A DNA stretch of 64,000 nucleotides from Actinomycetospora chibensis (GTDB taxonomy: Bacteria; Actinomycetota; Actinomycetes; Mycobacteriales; Pseudonocardiaceae). Location of the stretch: NCBI RefSeq assembly GCF_028737215.1, contig NZ_JAQZAM010000002.1, positions 248,001-312,000 on the forward strand. The letters are read 5' to 3'. The notes beneath the pieces are model-generated. The model saw only the letters and a list, made by a program, of their open reading frames with translations. It searched no databases and was not told the origin of the DNA. A program made the translations under genes and the position numbers. Positions 42,494 to 51,508 of this stretch are shown piece after piece; positions within the stretch are counted from its first letter, which is position 1, and each line of letters begins with the position of its first letter.

Positions 42494-43874
42494 CGCGGGG
42501 AACGTGGACGAGGTGATCGACCGGGCGGGGTCGGACGACCTGCTCGAGCTGGCGGTCGACCGGGGCTCCGTACCGTGGCAGGTCGGTGCGCTGCTCGTCC
42601 TCGACCGCCCGGTCGACCCCGCCGACGTGCGCCGGGCGCTGGACGAGCGGGTCCGGGCCGTCCCCCGGCTGCGTCGCATGCTCGTACGGACACCGCCGCT
42701 GTGCGGTCGGCCGATCTGGGTCGACGACCCGGACTTCTCCGCCGGACGTCATGTGCGTGAGGTGACCTGTCCCGGACCGGGCGGCGACGACCCGCTCGAC
42801 GACGCCCTGCTCGACGTCGCGGTGCAGGCCGTGGGCTCCCGGGTGTCGCTGGAGCACCCGCCGTGGGAGGCGGTCGTGATCACCGGGGTGCCGGGAGGCC
42901 GTGGCGCGCTCGTCATCGTGTTCCACCACGTGCTCGCCGACGGCATCGGGGGCCTCGCCGCCCTCGCGCAGCTCGTCGACGGCGCTCCGCCGGCCCCGTC
43001 GGACCGCGGGTTCCCCCGTCGCCGTCCCACCCCGCAGGCACTGGCCGTCGACGCCGCGCGCCGTCGGGCAGCGGCGCTGGCCCACCTGCCGCGGGGTCTG
43101 CGACAGCTCCGCGACGCCGTCCGCGAGCTCCGGTCGACGCGGGCACCGAGAGCACCCCGGGTCTCGCTCAACCGTCCGACCGGCTCGCGGCGCGTGCTCC
43201 GCGCCGTCCGGACGGACCTCGCCGCGGTACGCGACGCCGCCCACCGGCACGGTGGCACGGTCAACGACGTCGTCCTCGCGACCGTGGGTGGCGCACTCGG
43301 CGCCCTGCTGGCCCGGCGCGGGGAGACGGCCTCCGAGATCGTCGCCTCGGTGCCCATCTCGGCGCGGCAGCGCACGAGCGCCGACCAGGTGGGCAACGCC
43401 GTCGGTGTGCTCCCGGTCGCCGTCCCGACCACGGGTTCGACCGCGGCCCGGCTCGCCGACGTCGCCCGCCGCACCGCGGGCCGGCACCGGAGCCCGCGGG
43501 CGGCCTCCGCGCCCCTGCTCGACGCCGGGTTCCGTCTCGTCGCCGCGACCGGGGCGCTCCCGTGGCTCCTCGACCACCAGCGCCTCGTCACCACGTTCGT
43601 CACCAACCTCCGCGGCCCGAGCTCGCCGATCGCCTTCCTCGGCGCCCGAGTCGTCGACGTCGTGCCCGTCACCACGACGACCGGCAACGTTCCGGTCGTG
43701 TTCGGCGCCTTCTCCTACGCCGGGGTGCTGACGATCACCGTCGTCGCGGACCCGGACGCCTGTCCGGAGATCGACGCCGTCGTCGACGACCTGCACGCCG
43801 AGCTCGACGCCGTCCGGAGTCCACGGGACTCCACATCAGACCCTGAGCCGGTCGGGCCCGGTCGTGGCCCATGA
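42483..43874 (+). CDS. wax ester synthase / diacylglycerol acyltransferase (WS/DGAT)
   Basis: 463 residues. The catalytic HHxxxDG motif is H148-H149-VLA-D153-G154. The C-terminal domain has VSLNRPTGSRR, TVNDVVLATVGGAL and the TFVTNLRGPSSPIAFLGA motif typical of the family. It esterifies fatty alcohols or diacylglycerol with acyl-CoA for storage lipid. The first residues replace the usual D-F-x-W segment, as in divergent members. It is the last gene of a coupled set of three. Confidence 0.92.
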   Translation: MPDDAGNVDEVIDRAGSDDLLELAVDRGSVPWQVGALLVLDRPVDPADVRRALDERVRAVPRLRRMLVRTPPLCGRPIWVDDPDFSAGRHVREVTCPGPGGDDPLDDALLDVAVQAVGSRVSLEHPPWEAVVITGVPGGRGALVIVFHHVLADGIGGLAALAQLVDGAPPAPSDRGFPRRRPTPQALAVDAARRRAAALAHLPRGLRQLRDAVRELRSTRAPRAPRVSLNRPTGSRRVLRAVRTDLAAVRDAAHRHGGTVNDVVLATVGGALGALLARRGETASEIVASVPISARQRTSADQVGNAVGVLPVAVPTTGSTAARLADVARRTAGRHRSPRAASAPLLDAGFRLVAATGALPWLLDHQRLVTTFVTNLRGPSSPIAFLGARVVDVVPVTTTTGNVPVVFGAFSYAGVLTITVVADPDACPEIDAVVDDLHAELDAVRSPRDSTSDPEPVGPGRGP

Positions 43875-44153
43875 CGACCGACCCTCGCCGACCGGGGTCC
43901 TCGGACCCTCCCCGAACGACGTCCAGACCGCCACGGACCGGCCGCCTATCAGGGGGGAGAGAGTCTCTCCGGCCGTAGATCGAGGGGCTACCGGAGGCGG
44001 CGAGACCACCACGGATCACGGCGAGGGCCCGGGCGGTCGGCACGGCACCCCCGGACGGGACCGCGAGGTCGCGCGATCACGTGGTCGGGATCGACGGAGA
44101 AGCCGGTGCCCGGGTCGGCCGTCAGCGAGCACGCCGTCGTGGCGCGATCGCTG

Positions 44154-44846
44154 TCACGTCGAGGGGTCGGGCGGAGCGACGAGGTGGTTCTGATAGGCGA
44201 TCACGACGAGCTGGGCCCGATCGTGGGCCCCCACCTTGACCATCGCCCGCCCGATGTGGGTCCTCACGGTGGCCCGGCTGATCGTGAGCGCATCCGCGAT
44301 GTCCTCGTTGCTCAGTCCCTGAGCGACGAGGCCGACGATCTCCCGCTCGCGCGCCGTGAGCTGGTCCAGGACCGCGTGGTCGACGCGAGGGGTTCCCGGA
44401 CGATCGACGAGGCGTGCCACGAGGCGGCGCGTGAGTCCCGGGGACAACAGGGCCTCGCCACCGGCGACGACCCGTATCCCGTGCAGGAGCTGGCGGGGTT
44501 CGGTGTTCTTCACCAGGAAGCCGGCCGCTCCTACGCCGAGGGCCTCGATCACGTACTCGTCGTGGTCGAACGTGGTGAGGACGAGGACGTGGACACCGGC
44601 CAGCTCGGGATCGGCGATGATCTCGCGTGTCGCGGCGAGCCCGTCGACCCCGGGCATCCGGATGTCCATGAGCACGACGTGGGGACGGGTCCGGCGTGCG
44701 AGCGCGACCGCGGCCGCGCCGTCCCCCGCTTCGCCGACCACGGTCATCCCGGGCTCGGCGTCGATCAGCACGCGGAAGCCGCCCCGGACCAGCGCCTCGT
44801 CGTCGGCGATCAGCACCCGGAGGAGATCGTCGTCGGTGGACGTCAC
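44154..44846 (-). CDS. NarL/LuxR-family response regulator
   Basis: 230 residues from GTG 44846. Receiver: acidic pair LIADDE, phosphoacceptor in LMDIRMPGVDG, Lys in FLVKNTEP. Output: LuxR HTH LTAREREIVGLVAQGLSNED to ISRATVRTHI. It begins inside the last codons of the cognate kinase (GTGA). Its target is not visible, but an inverted repeat lies upstream of the neighbouring DUF6223-like gene. Confidence 0.93.
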   Translation of the reverse strand: MTSTDDDLLRVLIADDEALVRGGFRVLIDAEPGMTVVGEAGDGAAAVALARRTRPHVVLMDIRMPGVDGLAATREIIADPELAGVHVLVLTTFDHDEYVIEALGVGAAGFLVKNTEPRQLLHGIRVVAGGEALLSPGLTRRLVARLVDRPGTPRVDHAVLDQLTAREREIVGLVAQGLSNEDIADALTISRATVRTHIGRAMVKVGAHDRAQLVVIAYQNHLVAPPDPST

Positions 44847-46018
44847 CGGACCTCCGGGACCGGGAGCTCCGCGCAGACCTCGAAGCCGCCGTCGGGGTAG
44901 GGTCCGGCCGTCAGCGAGCCGGCGAGCGCGCGGGCGCGCTCGCGCATGCCGTCGATTCCCTGTCCCCAGCCGTCGGTCGCCGGGGGCGCGGTGCCGTCGT
45001 CCCGGATGCGGAGGGTCAACCGGGGCGGTCGGTGCTCCACCGCCAACCACACGGTGCGGGCGCGGGCGTGGCGGATCACGTTGGTGAGCGCCTCCTGGAC
45101 GATCCGGTAGGCGGCCAGGTCGACGGGCACCGGCAGCGCTCGTCCGCCGACGTCGAGATCGAGCTCGACACGGAGGCCGGCGCCCTCGACGGTCTCGAGG
45201 AGTGTGGGCAGCCGGTCGAGCCCACAGGACTGCTCGACGTCTCCGCTCGGGGTGCGCAGGGCCCCGAGGACGGCCTTGACGTCGGTCAGGCCGGCGTCGC
45301 AGATGCGCTTGATCGCCGCGAGGGCCTCCCCTGCCTGGCCGGGGCGCTGCTCGAGGACGTGCAGGCCGACGCCGGCCTGCACGCTGATCGTCGCCATCGA
45401 GTGTCCGACCACGTCGTGCAGCTCGCGGGCGATGCGCAGCCGCTCCTCGGCGATCAGACGGCGGGTCCGCTCCTCGCGGAACGAGGTCTCCCTCGCGAGC
45501 TCGGCGCGCGTGCTCGCCAGCAGGGCCCGGTAGTAGCCGACGGCCGCGCCCGCGCTCCCCGCGGTGGCGGCGAGCAGGACCGCGATCGGCACCACGCCGA
45601 CGGTGTCGACGTCCCCGAGGACGACGCGGATCGCCAGGATCTGGACCGCGGCCGTGAGCACCGCGCCGGCCAGGCCCCAGCGCCAGCCACGGTCCGCGGC
45701 GAGGGCGTAGCAGCCGAGCAACGGAGCCAGCGCGACGAGCCGCCCGGGATACGGCCCGACGAACCAGAGGACGACGACCGAGTTGAGCCCGACGAGCGCC
45801 GCGACCGGGTGCCGGCGACGGATGCCGAGCGCGCCGGCGAGGGCCGCGGCGAGGGCGAACGCTCCGACGTCGAGCCCGCGGGGGTTCGACGTCGACGCCG
45901 GGCCGATCCCCGCGAACGCGGCGACGAGGACCACCGCGGCCACCGTGACGCCGAGACCGACGTCGACCACCGCCGGCACCAGGCGCCGGCGCGCGGCCCC
46001 GAGCGCGGTGTCGCCCAT
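44843..46018 (-). CDS. NarX-type sensor histidine kinase
   Basis: 391 residues. The N-terminal half has six short hydrophobic helices (from VGLGVTVAAVVLVAAFAGIG), with no outer sensor domain, so it may sense within the membrane. HisKA_3 dimerisation helix with the phospho-His in RIARELHDVVGHSMATIS; the ATPase domain has VQEALTNVIRHARA and GWGQGIDGMRERA. It is coupled to the response regulator and divergent to a small membrane protein gene. Confidence 0.92.
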   Translation of the reverse strand: MGDTALGAARRRLVPAVVDVGLGVTVAAVVLVAAFAGIGPASTSNPRGLDVGAFALAAALAGALGIRRRHPVAALVGLNSVVVLWFVGPYPGRLVALAPLLGCYALAADRGWRWGLAGAVLTAAVQILAIRVVLGDVDTVGVVPIAVLLAATAGSAGAAVGYYRALLASTRAELARETSFREERTRRLIAEERLRIARELHDVVGHSMATISVQAGVGLHVLEQRPGQAGEALAAIKRICDAGLTDVKAVLGALRTPSGDVEQSCGLDRLPTLLETVEGAGLRVELDLDVGGRALPVPVDLAAYRIVQEALTNVIRHARARTVWLAVEHRPPRLTLRIRDDGTAPPATDGWGQGIDGMRERARALAGSLTAGPYPDGGFEVCAELPVPEVR

Positions 46019-46129
46019 CGGTCCGCCTCCCCGCTCGAGCCCGGGGCGCGCGGCCCGTTCCCCATCCTGCGCGTCACCGGGGGGAGCACGCGTCCACCCG
46101 GCGACGTGCTCCGGCCGTAGCGCTCCCGC

Positions 46130-46142
46130 CGTAGGTCCTACG
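46130..46142. promoter_or_regulatory. short perfect inverted repeat
   Basis: CGTAGG-T-CCTACG, in the 242-base gap between the kinase gene and the DUF6223-like gene. It may be an operator for the NarL-type regulator, which typically binds short inverted heptamers, but this is by position only. Confidence 0.3.
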
Positions 46143-46260
46143 CCCAGGAGCCGACCGTACGGCGGGGACGGCAGAGCGGACAGACGCCCGCAGGCCGATG
46201 CCCGCGGGGTCGCCACGCGCGCACTCTCGGCGCCGTGCTCCCGACCTGGAAGGACTCCTG

Positions 46261-46611
46261 ATGCACAACGACGTGATCACCGCGCTCCGAGCCACGGGCA
46301 TCCCGATCGTCGCCGCCGGCTACCAGCTCGGCACCGGGCGGACCGTGCCGACCGCGGCGGCGGTGGCGGGTCTGGCCGCCGTGGTCGTGGGTGTGCTGGC
46401 CCTCGCTCGCCCGGGCGCGCGCAGCAGGCCCCTCGCGGCCCTGGTGCTCGGCCTGGTCGCCGCGCTCGTCGGCGGACTGCACGCGGCGAACGCCGCGGGC
46501 GGCCTCGGCACCGGCAACGGTCTGGCCGGGGCACTCGTCGCCGTGGTCCTGGGGCTGATCGGCGCCGCTCTCGGCGGGCTCGCCCTCACCCGCTCCCGGT
46601 CGTCGGTGTGA
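46261..46611 (+). CDS. small four-helix membrane protein (DUF6223-like)
   Basis: 116 residues, almost entirely hydrophobic, with three to four helices and Gly/Ala-rich turns (AAVAGLAAVVVGVLALA, ALVLGLVAALVGGLHAANAAGG, ALVAVVLGLIGAALGGLAL). The H-A-A-N-A-A-G-G-L-G-T-G-N-G block is typical of DUF6223 in actinomycetes. It is divergent to the two-component system and could be its target. ATG 46261 begins MHNDVITALR. Confidence 0.7.
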   Translation: MHNDVITALRATGIPIVAAGYQLGTGRTVPTAAAVAGLAAVVVGVLALARPGARSRPLAALVLGLVAALVGGLHAANAAGGLGTGNGLAGALVAVVLGLIGAALGGLALTRSRSSV

Positions 46612-46853
46612 CCTCACGGGACCTCGCCGGTGGGAGCAGTCGGCCAGGTTCCCCTCGGGGTCGGCGATCAGGACCGGGAACTGGTCGACTCCGATGTGAT
46701 CGGCCCGGTCGGGGTTGAACCGGCCGGCCGCGACTCGCTGCGCGAAGCCGACCGGTCCGAGGTCGTCGTCGCTGATGACGTGGGCAGTGGAAGGCGCCGA
46801 CGCCGTGCACACGACCGTTGTCCGGCTGCGTGCCTGCGCTCGTGCCCGAGCAC

Positions 46854-47789
46854 TCAGGATCCGCTGAGCACCACGGGACTGCCGCTCCTCCGGTCGAACA
46901 GGGACCTGACGAGGAAGGTGGTCTCGTCGGCGACCATCTGCTCGAAGACAGGGCCGACGTAGCCGGCGAAATGGCCCCCGGGGTAGGAGCGGACCTCGCC
47001 GTGGGGTGCTTTCTCCCCGGCGGCGACGGCCATGGGCACGGACGCGGCGTCGTCGTTCTCGGCGACGCAGACGAGCAACGGCATCGTCAACCGAGCGGCC
47101 CTCGCGGCCGGCCGGTACCGCATCAGCGAGAGCACCGATCGTGCCGCGATCGCGTTGCGCCACTGGGGAGCGTCAGCAGCGAGGTCGCGGAGGACTGCGC
47201 TGTCCTCGGACCCGGTGAAGACCGCGACGTCACCGGGCGCGCCGACCATCGGGATCATCCGCGGCGGTCGGCCGACCAGACCGCGGAGGCAGTCCGCCGC
47301 GATCGCGGTCAGCAGAGCTGCGGTCACCCTCAACGGGGGCCGCGCTGCTCCCCGGTGCCACGTGAAGCCCATCCAGGGCAACTGCGCGACCACCGCGGCG
47401 ACCGTCGGGTCCTCGGCTGCGACCGCCACGACGTGACCTGCGCTGAGCGAGGTACCCCAGAGCGCGATGCGTTGCGGATCGACCTGTGGCAGCCGGCGAG
47501 CGAAGGTGATGGCCTCGCGCCAGTCCTGCAACTGGTGGCCGATGTGGACGAGCTGTCTGGGTTGTCCGGCGCTGGCGCCGAAGTGGCGGTAGTCGAACAC
47601 GAGGACCGCGCATCCCGCTGCGGCGAATCGTTCGGCGTAGGGGGCGAGCCCGAGATCACGGGTCCCCGTCGTGCCGTGCGCCATGACCACGCACGGCGAC
47701 GTCCCCGACGACCTTCCGGGCTGATAGAGCCAGGCCGCACAGCGCTCTCCGCCGGACATGAACGTCACCTCGGTCCGCTGGACCATCAT
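46854..47789 (-). CDS. alpha/beta hydrolase
   Basis: 311 residues. The nucleophile elbow is WGTSLSAGHV, with an upstream oxyanion segment VVMAHGTTGTRD and a late His in YPGGHFAGYVG; the D/E is in CVAENDDAAS. It resembles X-Pro dipeptidyl-peptidase-like and dienelactone-hydrolase-like proteins (DYRHFGASAGQPR). Two ATG codons (47789, 47786) follow GGAG; either may be used. No signal peptide, so cytoplasmic. Substrate unknown. Confidence 0.88.
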   Translation of the reverse strand: MMVQRTEVTFMSGGERCAAWLYQPGRSSGTSPCVVMAHGTTGTRDLGLAPYAERFAAAGCAVLVFDYRHFGASAGQPRQLVHIGHQLQDWREAITFARRLPQVDPQRIALWGTSLSAGHVVAVAAEDPTVAAVVAQLPWMGFTWHRGAARPPLRVTAALLTAIAADCLRGLVGRPPRMIPMVGAPGDVAVFTGSEDSAVLRDLAADAPQWRNAIAARSVLSLMRYRPAARAARLTMPLLVCVAENDDAASVPMAVAAGEKAPHGEVRSYPGGHFAGYVGPVFEQMVADETTFLVRSLFDRRSGSPVVLSGS

Positions 47790-47868
47790 GCTGCTCCTGT
47801 CCGCGAACGGCTGTCGATCTCCCATAGCGTGAGCGTGTGTCGAGGCGGGACCGATGGACGTGGGTCCA

Positions 47869-48603
47869 TCAGACGATTCCGCTTCCCACGAGCATGCCGA
47901 CCCAGTAGGTCAGCCCGGCCGCGGCGGCACCCAGCAGCAGTTGCCGCGATCCGGTCCACCACCAGGGATTGACGGTGACAAGGGAAACGAGGGCTCCGGC
48001 GCCGAAGAGCCCGACGCCCGACACCACGAGGGCGGGCAGCAGACTGGTCGCGCCGAGCAGGTAGGGCAACACCGGGAGAAGCGCGCCCGCGGTGAACGCC
48101 AGGAACGAAGCGACGGCGGCCAGCAATGGCGAGGGCAGATCGCCGGGATCGACTCCGAGCTCGTCGCGGGCGTGGACGGCGAGCGCCTGGTCCGGGTCTC
48201 GGGACAGCTGGCGAGCGACCTCCCGCGCGACACCGACCTCGACCCCACGCTCGACGTACCGCTGCGCGAGTTCCTCCTGCTCGAGCTCCGGTGTGCGCGC
48301 CAAGGCCAGGCGCTCGACGGCTAGCTCACCTCGAGCGAGTTCTGCCTGGGAGGCGACCGAGGTGTATTCGCCCGCGGCCATCGAGAACGCCCCGGCGGCC
48401 AGACCCGCCATCCCCGCCAGGACGACCGCGCTCGTCCCACCGCCCGCGCTCGCGACTCCCCCGGCCACACCGGCGACCAGAGCGAAGTTCGACACCAGGC
48501 CGTCCATCGCCCCGAAGACCGCAGGACGCAGCCACCCGCCGGTCACGTCAGGATGGGAGTGCCCCCCATCGACCGCCCGACCTCGGGCCCCGGCCTCGTT
48601 CAC
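47869..48603 (-). CDS. VIT family (VIT1/CCC1-like) Fe/Mn transporter
   Basis: About 244 residues with five helices. FGAMDGLVSNFALVAGVAGG and SMAAGEYTSVASQAELARGE are the two signature blocks of the VIT1/CCC1 family, followed by a metal-binding helical loop (ELEQEELAQRYVERGVEVG) and three C-terminal helices. It exports or stores Fe2+ or Mn2+. I chose GTG 48603; GTG 48645 in frame would add 14 residues. It lies near a copper-type region but has no copper motif. Confidence 0.9.
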   Translation of the reverse strand: MNEAGARGRAVDGGHSHPDVTGGWLRPAVFGAMDGLVSNFALVAGVAGGVASAGGGTSAVVLAGMAGLAAGAFSMAAGEYTSVASQAELARGELAVERLALARTPELEQEELAQRYVERGVEVGVAREVARQLSRDPDQALAVHARDELGVDPGDLPSPLLAAVASFLAFTAGALLPVLPYLLGATSLLPALVVSGVGLFGAGALVSLVTVNPWWWTGSRQLLLGAAAAGLTYWVGMLVGSGIV

Positions 48604-48770
48604 TCCGTCAAGGTCGCGGACGCCGCGTGGAGCCGGAACGTCCACCCGTCACTGGTGGCACCGCCAAAGGTCCCCGTGCGCACGTGGAAGCGGACCTCGA
48701 TCTCGTGTCGAAGTCGTCGACGCCCCGGACCTGACGATGACGAGGAACCGCGATCAGGAGACCCGAGCCA

Positions 48771-49319
48771 TCAATGCGAGCCGTGGTGAGCGTGGACGAC
48801 GGCGTGCCCCTGTCCGCGCCCGATCAGCCAGCGATTGATCGGCGTCGTGACGACGAAGGCCACGAGCAGCGCGAAGGCCAGCGCACCCCAGAACAGGCCA
48901 CTGGTGAGTCCGGCGTCCATGGCGCCGGGCACGCCGACCATGACGGCGTTGTCGACGATCTCCATGACAGCGATCGAGACGGTGTCGGCGGCGAGGGCGA
49001 CGCGGAGCGCCTGGCGGAAGCCGACGCCGGCGCGCAGCACTCCGCGCATGGTGAGGGCGTAGCCGAACACGAAGGCCAGGGCGATCGCCAGGACCACGGT
49101 GGCGGCGTCGTGCAGCCCGAGGGCGGTCCCGATGACCATGCCCAGGACCTCACCGATGGCGCAGCCCGTCAAGCAGTGGAGAGTGGCCCGCGCGGCGGTG
49201 GACCACGAGACCGCCGACCAGCCGCCGGGCGCACGGCCGTGCGAGCCCTCTGCATGCTCGTCCACGGGGGTCACGGGTGCGTCCGAGGCGCCCGGCGATG
49301 TCGCACGCGCGTCGCTCAT
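48771..49319 (-). CDS. DUF4396 membrane protein
   Basis: 182 residues. LHCLTGCAIGEVLGMVIGTALG is the DUF4396 signature with two cysteines in the first helix; three more helices follow and the tail is His-rich (GQGHAVVHAHHGSH). Cys and His placement, and the copper-type operators upstream, suggest a role in copper handling, which is inference. ATG 49319 lies 28 bases from the first palindromic box. Confidence 0.85.
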   Translation of the reverse strand: MSDARATSPGASDAPVTPVDEHAEGSHGRAPGGWSAVSWSTAARATLHCLTGCAIGEVLGMVIGTALGLHDAATVVLAIALAFVFGYALTMRGVLRAGVGFRQALRVALAADTVSIAVMEIVDNAVMVGVPGAMDAGLTSGLFWGALAFALLVAFVVTTPINRWLIGRGQGHAVVHAHHGSH

Positions 49320-49346
49320 GGCACGCCTCCTGTCGATGTGGATCGG

Positions 49347-49363
49347 ATACCCCCTAGGGGTAT
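49347..49363. promoter_or_regulatory. CsoR/RicR-type operator box 1
   Basis: ATACCCC-CTA-GGGGTAT, a 7-bp inverted repeat with a 3-base centre, in the divergent region before the DUF4396 gene. It matches the ATACCCC...GGGGTAT pattern of CsoR operators in actinomycetes. Confidence 0.7.
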
Positions 49364-49380
49364 ATGCACGTCGTAGGTGT

Positions 49381-49397
49381 ACACCCCCAGGGGGTAT
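49381..49397. promoter_or_regulatory. CsoR/RicR-type operator box 2
   Basis: ACACCCCC-A-GGGGGTAT, one mismatch from a perfect inverted repeat, 34 bases from box 1 (start to start). It precedes the plus-strand DUF6153-like and DUF305 genes, so each divergent transcript may have its own box. Confidence 0.7.
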
Positions 49398-49494
49398 CGC
49401 ACAAGGTAGGGAAGGTGGGAGCTGGCCTCATTCGCGCTCGTGGGTGCGATGGCTCCGCACGTCACAGGACGACGCCTTCGGTACCGTCGCGGCC

Positions 49495-50049
49495 GTGATC
49501 CGCCCGCACGGCTGCTCGCGGCATCGCTCGCCGAGAGCGGTGTCGACGACGCTGCTGGCGACCTGGTCCGGGCGCCTCGCCCTTCTCGTGGCCGCGCTCG
49601 GGCTGGTCCTCATGCACCACGTGGTGGGCGCACACCAGCACGCCACCGGTGACACCGGTGCGATCGCGGCGGACCACCACCCTGCTGCGGCGGGTGGCAC
49701 ATCGGCTCCCTCCGTCGAGCACGGCGCGGGCATTCATGGGCCATCTCCGGCCGACCACGCGCTCCGACCCGAAGTCGCGACGACGGTTCCCGCGGCGGAC
49801 TCGACCAGCTCCGCCGCGCTGCTGCACGACCACTCGGACCAGGGCGGGCACGATCACTCCGGATCGCTCCTGCACATGTGCCTCGCGGCGCTCGTAGGCG
49901 CCGCAGCCCTCCTCGTCCTCGTCCTGGTGGCGTCCTGGTGCCGGTTCGGGAGCCTGGTCCCGGTCCGCGCAGGTGTCGCCAGGGCCACCGCGCCGCGCGC
50001 CCCGCCGACCCTCACCAGGCTCGCGCAGCTGCAGGTCCTCCGGCTGTAG
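49495..50049 (+). CDS. DUF6153-like membrane protein
   Basis: 184 residues. One hydrophobic helix near the N-terminus (LALLVAALGLVLMHHVVGAHQHA) with histidines, a His/Asp-rich central part (HDHSDQGGHDHSG), a second helix (LLHMCLAALVGAAALLVLVLVA) and a C-terminus PPTLTRLAQLQVLRL, the common ending of DUF6153 proteins. The histidines could bind copper. GTG 49495 is chosen; GTG 49540 is also in frame. It follows copper-type box 2 and precedes the DUF305 lipoprotein gene. Confidence 0.7.
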   Translation: MIRPHGCSRHRSPRAVSTTLLATWSGRLALLVAALGLVLMHHVVGAHQHATGDTGAIAADHHPAAAGGTSAPSVEHGAGIHGPSPADHALRPEVATTVPAADSTSSAALLHDHSDQGGHDHSGSLLHMCLAALVGAAALLVLVLVASWCRFGSLVPVRAGVARATAPRAPPTLTRLAQLQVLRL

Positions 50050-50161
50050 ACCGGCCCACCGCCGGCACGCGCGCTCCCACGGGGCGACGTGCGGCGGCAC
50101 CGCGTCCTGTCCAGCGCCGGCCGCGTTGTGTACCGGTCGGCGCTCAGCCGAAGGAGATCTC

Positions 50162-50812
50162 GTGCGTTCCCGTCTCATCGGCGGCGTCCTCGCCGCCACC
50201 ACCGCTGCCGTCCTGGCGGCGGGTTGCTCCGACTCCTCGAACGCTCCCGCAGCCGGAACCCCCACTCCCACGCCGCCGGCATCCGCTGCCGCCCCCGTGT
50301 CACCCGAGCACAACGCCGCGGACGTCGTGTTCGCCCAAGGGATGCTCCCCCACCACACGCAGGCCATCGCCATGTCTGCGGAGGCCTCGACGCGCGCGGC
50401 CTCGCAGGAGGTGAAGGACCTCGCCGCTCGCATCGACCAGGAACAGGGACCGGAGATCGAGCAGATGAACCAGATGCTGGACGCCTGGGGTGCGCCCCGG
50501 CCCCAGCCCGGCTCCACCTCCATGCCGGGGATGCCGGGGATGCCGGGGATGCCGGGGATGCCGACGAGCGCGATGCCCATGCCGGGGATGATGAGCGAAG
50601 CGCAGATGCAGCAGCTCGCGTCCCGGTCCGGCCCGGCGTTCGACCGCATGTTCCTGCAGATGATGATCGAGCACCACACCGGTGCCGTGCAGATGGCGCA
50701 GACCGAGCAGGCCCAGGGACTGAACCCGCAGGCCAAGGAGCTCGCCGCCGCCATCGTCGCCGATCAGCAGCGGGAGATCACCGAGATGCAGAACCTGCTC
50801 ACCAGGGTCTGA
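50162..50812 (+). CDS. DUF305 lipoprotein with methionine-rich repeats
   Basis: 216 residues. A lipobox AVLAAGC (Cys22) marks an outer-face lipoprotein. Two DUF305 ferritin-like four-helix halves carry MLPHHTQAIAMSAEAS and MIEHHTGAVQMAQTEQ, histidine/methionine pairs able to bind metal. The linker has MPGMPGMPGMPGMP from four 9-bp repeats. AAGGAG at 50150-50155 supports GTG 50162. Such proteins are associated with copper stress; that role fits the palindromic boxes upstream. Confidence 0.9.
   Translation: MRSRLIGGVLAATTAAVLAAGCSDSSNAPAAGTPTPTPPASAAAPVSPEHNAADVVFAQGMLPHHTQAIAMSAEASTRAASQEVKDLAARIDQEQGPEIEQMNQMLDAWGAPRPQPGSTSMPGMPGMPGMPGMPTSAMPMPGMMSEAQMQQLASRSGPAFDRMFLQMMIEHHTGAVQMAQTEQAQGLNPQAKELAAAIVADQQREITEMQNLLTRV
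50522..50557 (+). repeat. four tandem 9-bp repeats (ATGCCGGGG) in the DUF305 gene
   Basis: Four identical 9-bp units encode M-P-G repeats; a fifth copy starts at 50558 (ATGCCGACG) and another complete unit lies near 50578. Copy number is likely to vary between strains. Confidence 0.9.
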
Positions 50813-50825
50813 CCGACCCGTGGCC

Positions 50826-50866
50826 CCCGTTCGCCCGCCCGGGCCGGCCCCGGGCGGGCGAACGGG
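50826..50866. terminator. strong bidirectional hairpin terminator
   Basis: Perfect 18-bp stem beginning CCCGTTCGCCCGCCCGGG (50826-50843) with a 5-base loop and the matching arm 50849-50866. It separates DUF305 (ends 50812) from the convergent SRPBCC gene (ends 50911). Confidence 0.75.
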
Positions 50867-50910
50867 CGACGACGAAGACCGACGCCGACCCCGGTGCCCC
50901 GACGGCCCGC

Positions 50911-51348
50911 TCAGCTCGGCGTGCCGTAGACCTGGCGGAAGGAACGCTTGATCGGAGCACCACCGGTCATCTGGAACACGGCGCCCAAGCCTCGTCCCAG
51001 CAGGGTCTTCGAACGCCTGTCGTAGTGCTCGACGATCCGGCTGCCGTCCCCGCGTGGCTCGACTCGGAACTCGAACGTGCCGCCCGGCTCGAAGATCCTC
51101 CCGTCCACGAGCACCCCGCGGACGACCGAGTCGGTCCACTCGTAGGTGACGCGCTCCCACACGTCCACGCCGGGGAGGGCGGTGCCCTCGGTGACATCAG
51201 CGCTGCCGGGCCCCAGTGCGTGCACCCGGAAGAGCCGCGCCGTCAGGTTCGGCCAGATCTCCGGGCGACGCTCCGAGAAGTCGACCATCGCGCCGATGAC
51301 CTTCGCGGGCGGGTCGCGCACATCGAGCTGGAAGCTGAACCTCGGCAC
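50911..51348 (-). CDS. SRPBCC family protein
   Basis: 145 residues from GTG 51348. A START-like fold: an N-terminal strand PRFSFQLDVRDPPAKV, then AMVDFSERRPEIWPNL as the first helix and WPN turn, and a C-terminal long helix. Members bind hydrophobic ligands or act as polyketide cyclases. No obvious partner; it converges on the DUF305 gene. Confidence 0.8.
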   Translation of the reverse strand: MPRFSFQLDVRDPPAKVIGAMVDFSERRPEIWPNLTARLFRVHALGPGSADVTEGTALPGVDVWERVTYEWTDSVVRGVLVDGRIFEPGGTFEFRVEPRGDGSRIVEHYDRRSKTLLGRGLGAVFQMTGGAPIKRSFRQVYGTPS

Positions 51349-51508
51349 GTTCGCACCCCCTGGATGGTCCTCAGCGCGGGGAGCGCACGACGACGGAGCG
51401 TACTCCGATCACGAAGGGGTGTGCGGATCACTCACGGCGCTGCGATCGACGATCCGACGGGTCCTGGTCGGCGCACCGGGCCCCTGGCGACCACCGAGCC
51501 CGGGCGTG

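Noticed and set aside
43966-43980. Palindrome GGAGAGA-G-TCTCTCC downstream of the WS/DGAT gene
   Set aside because: Only a 7-bp arm with no gene start close by; may be a weak terminator or chance.
46612-46853. Possible gene remnant on the minus strand
   Set aside because: The frame reads IADPEGN like a VOC end, but no start, no RBS and no clear homology.
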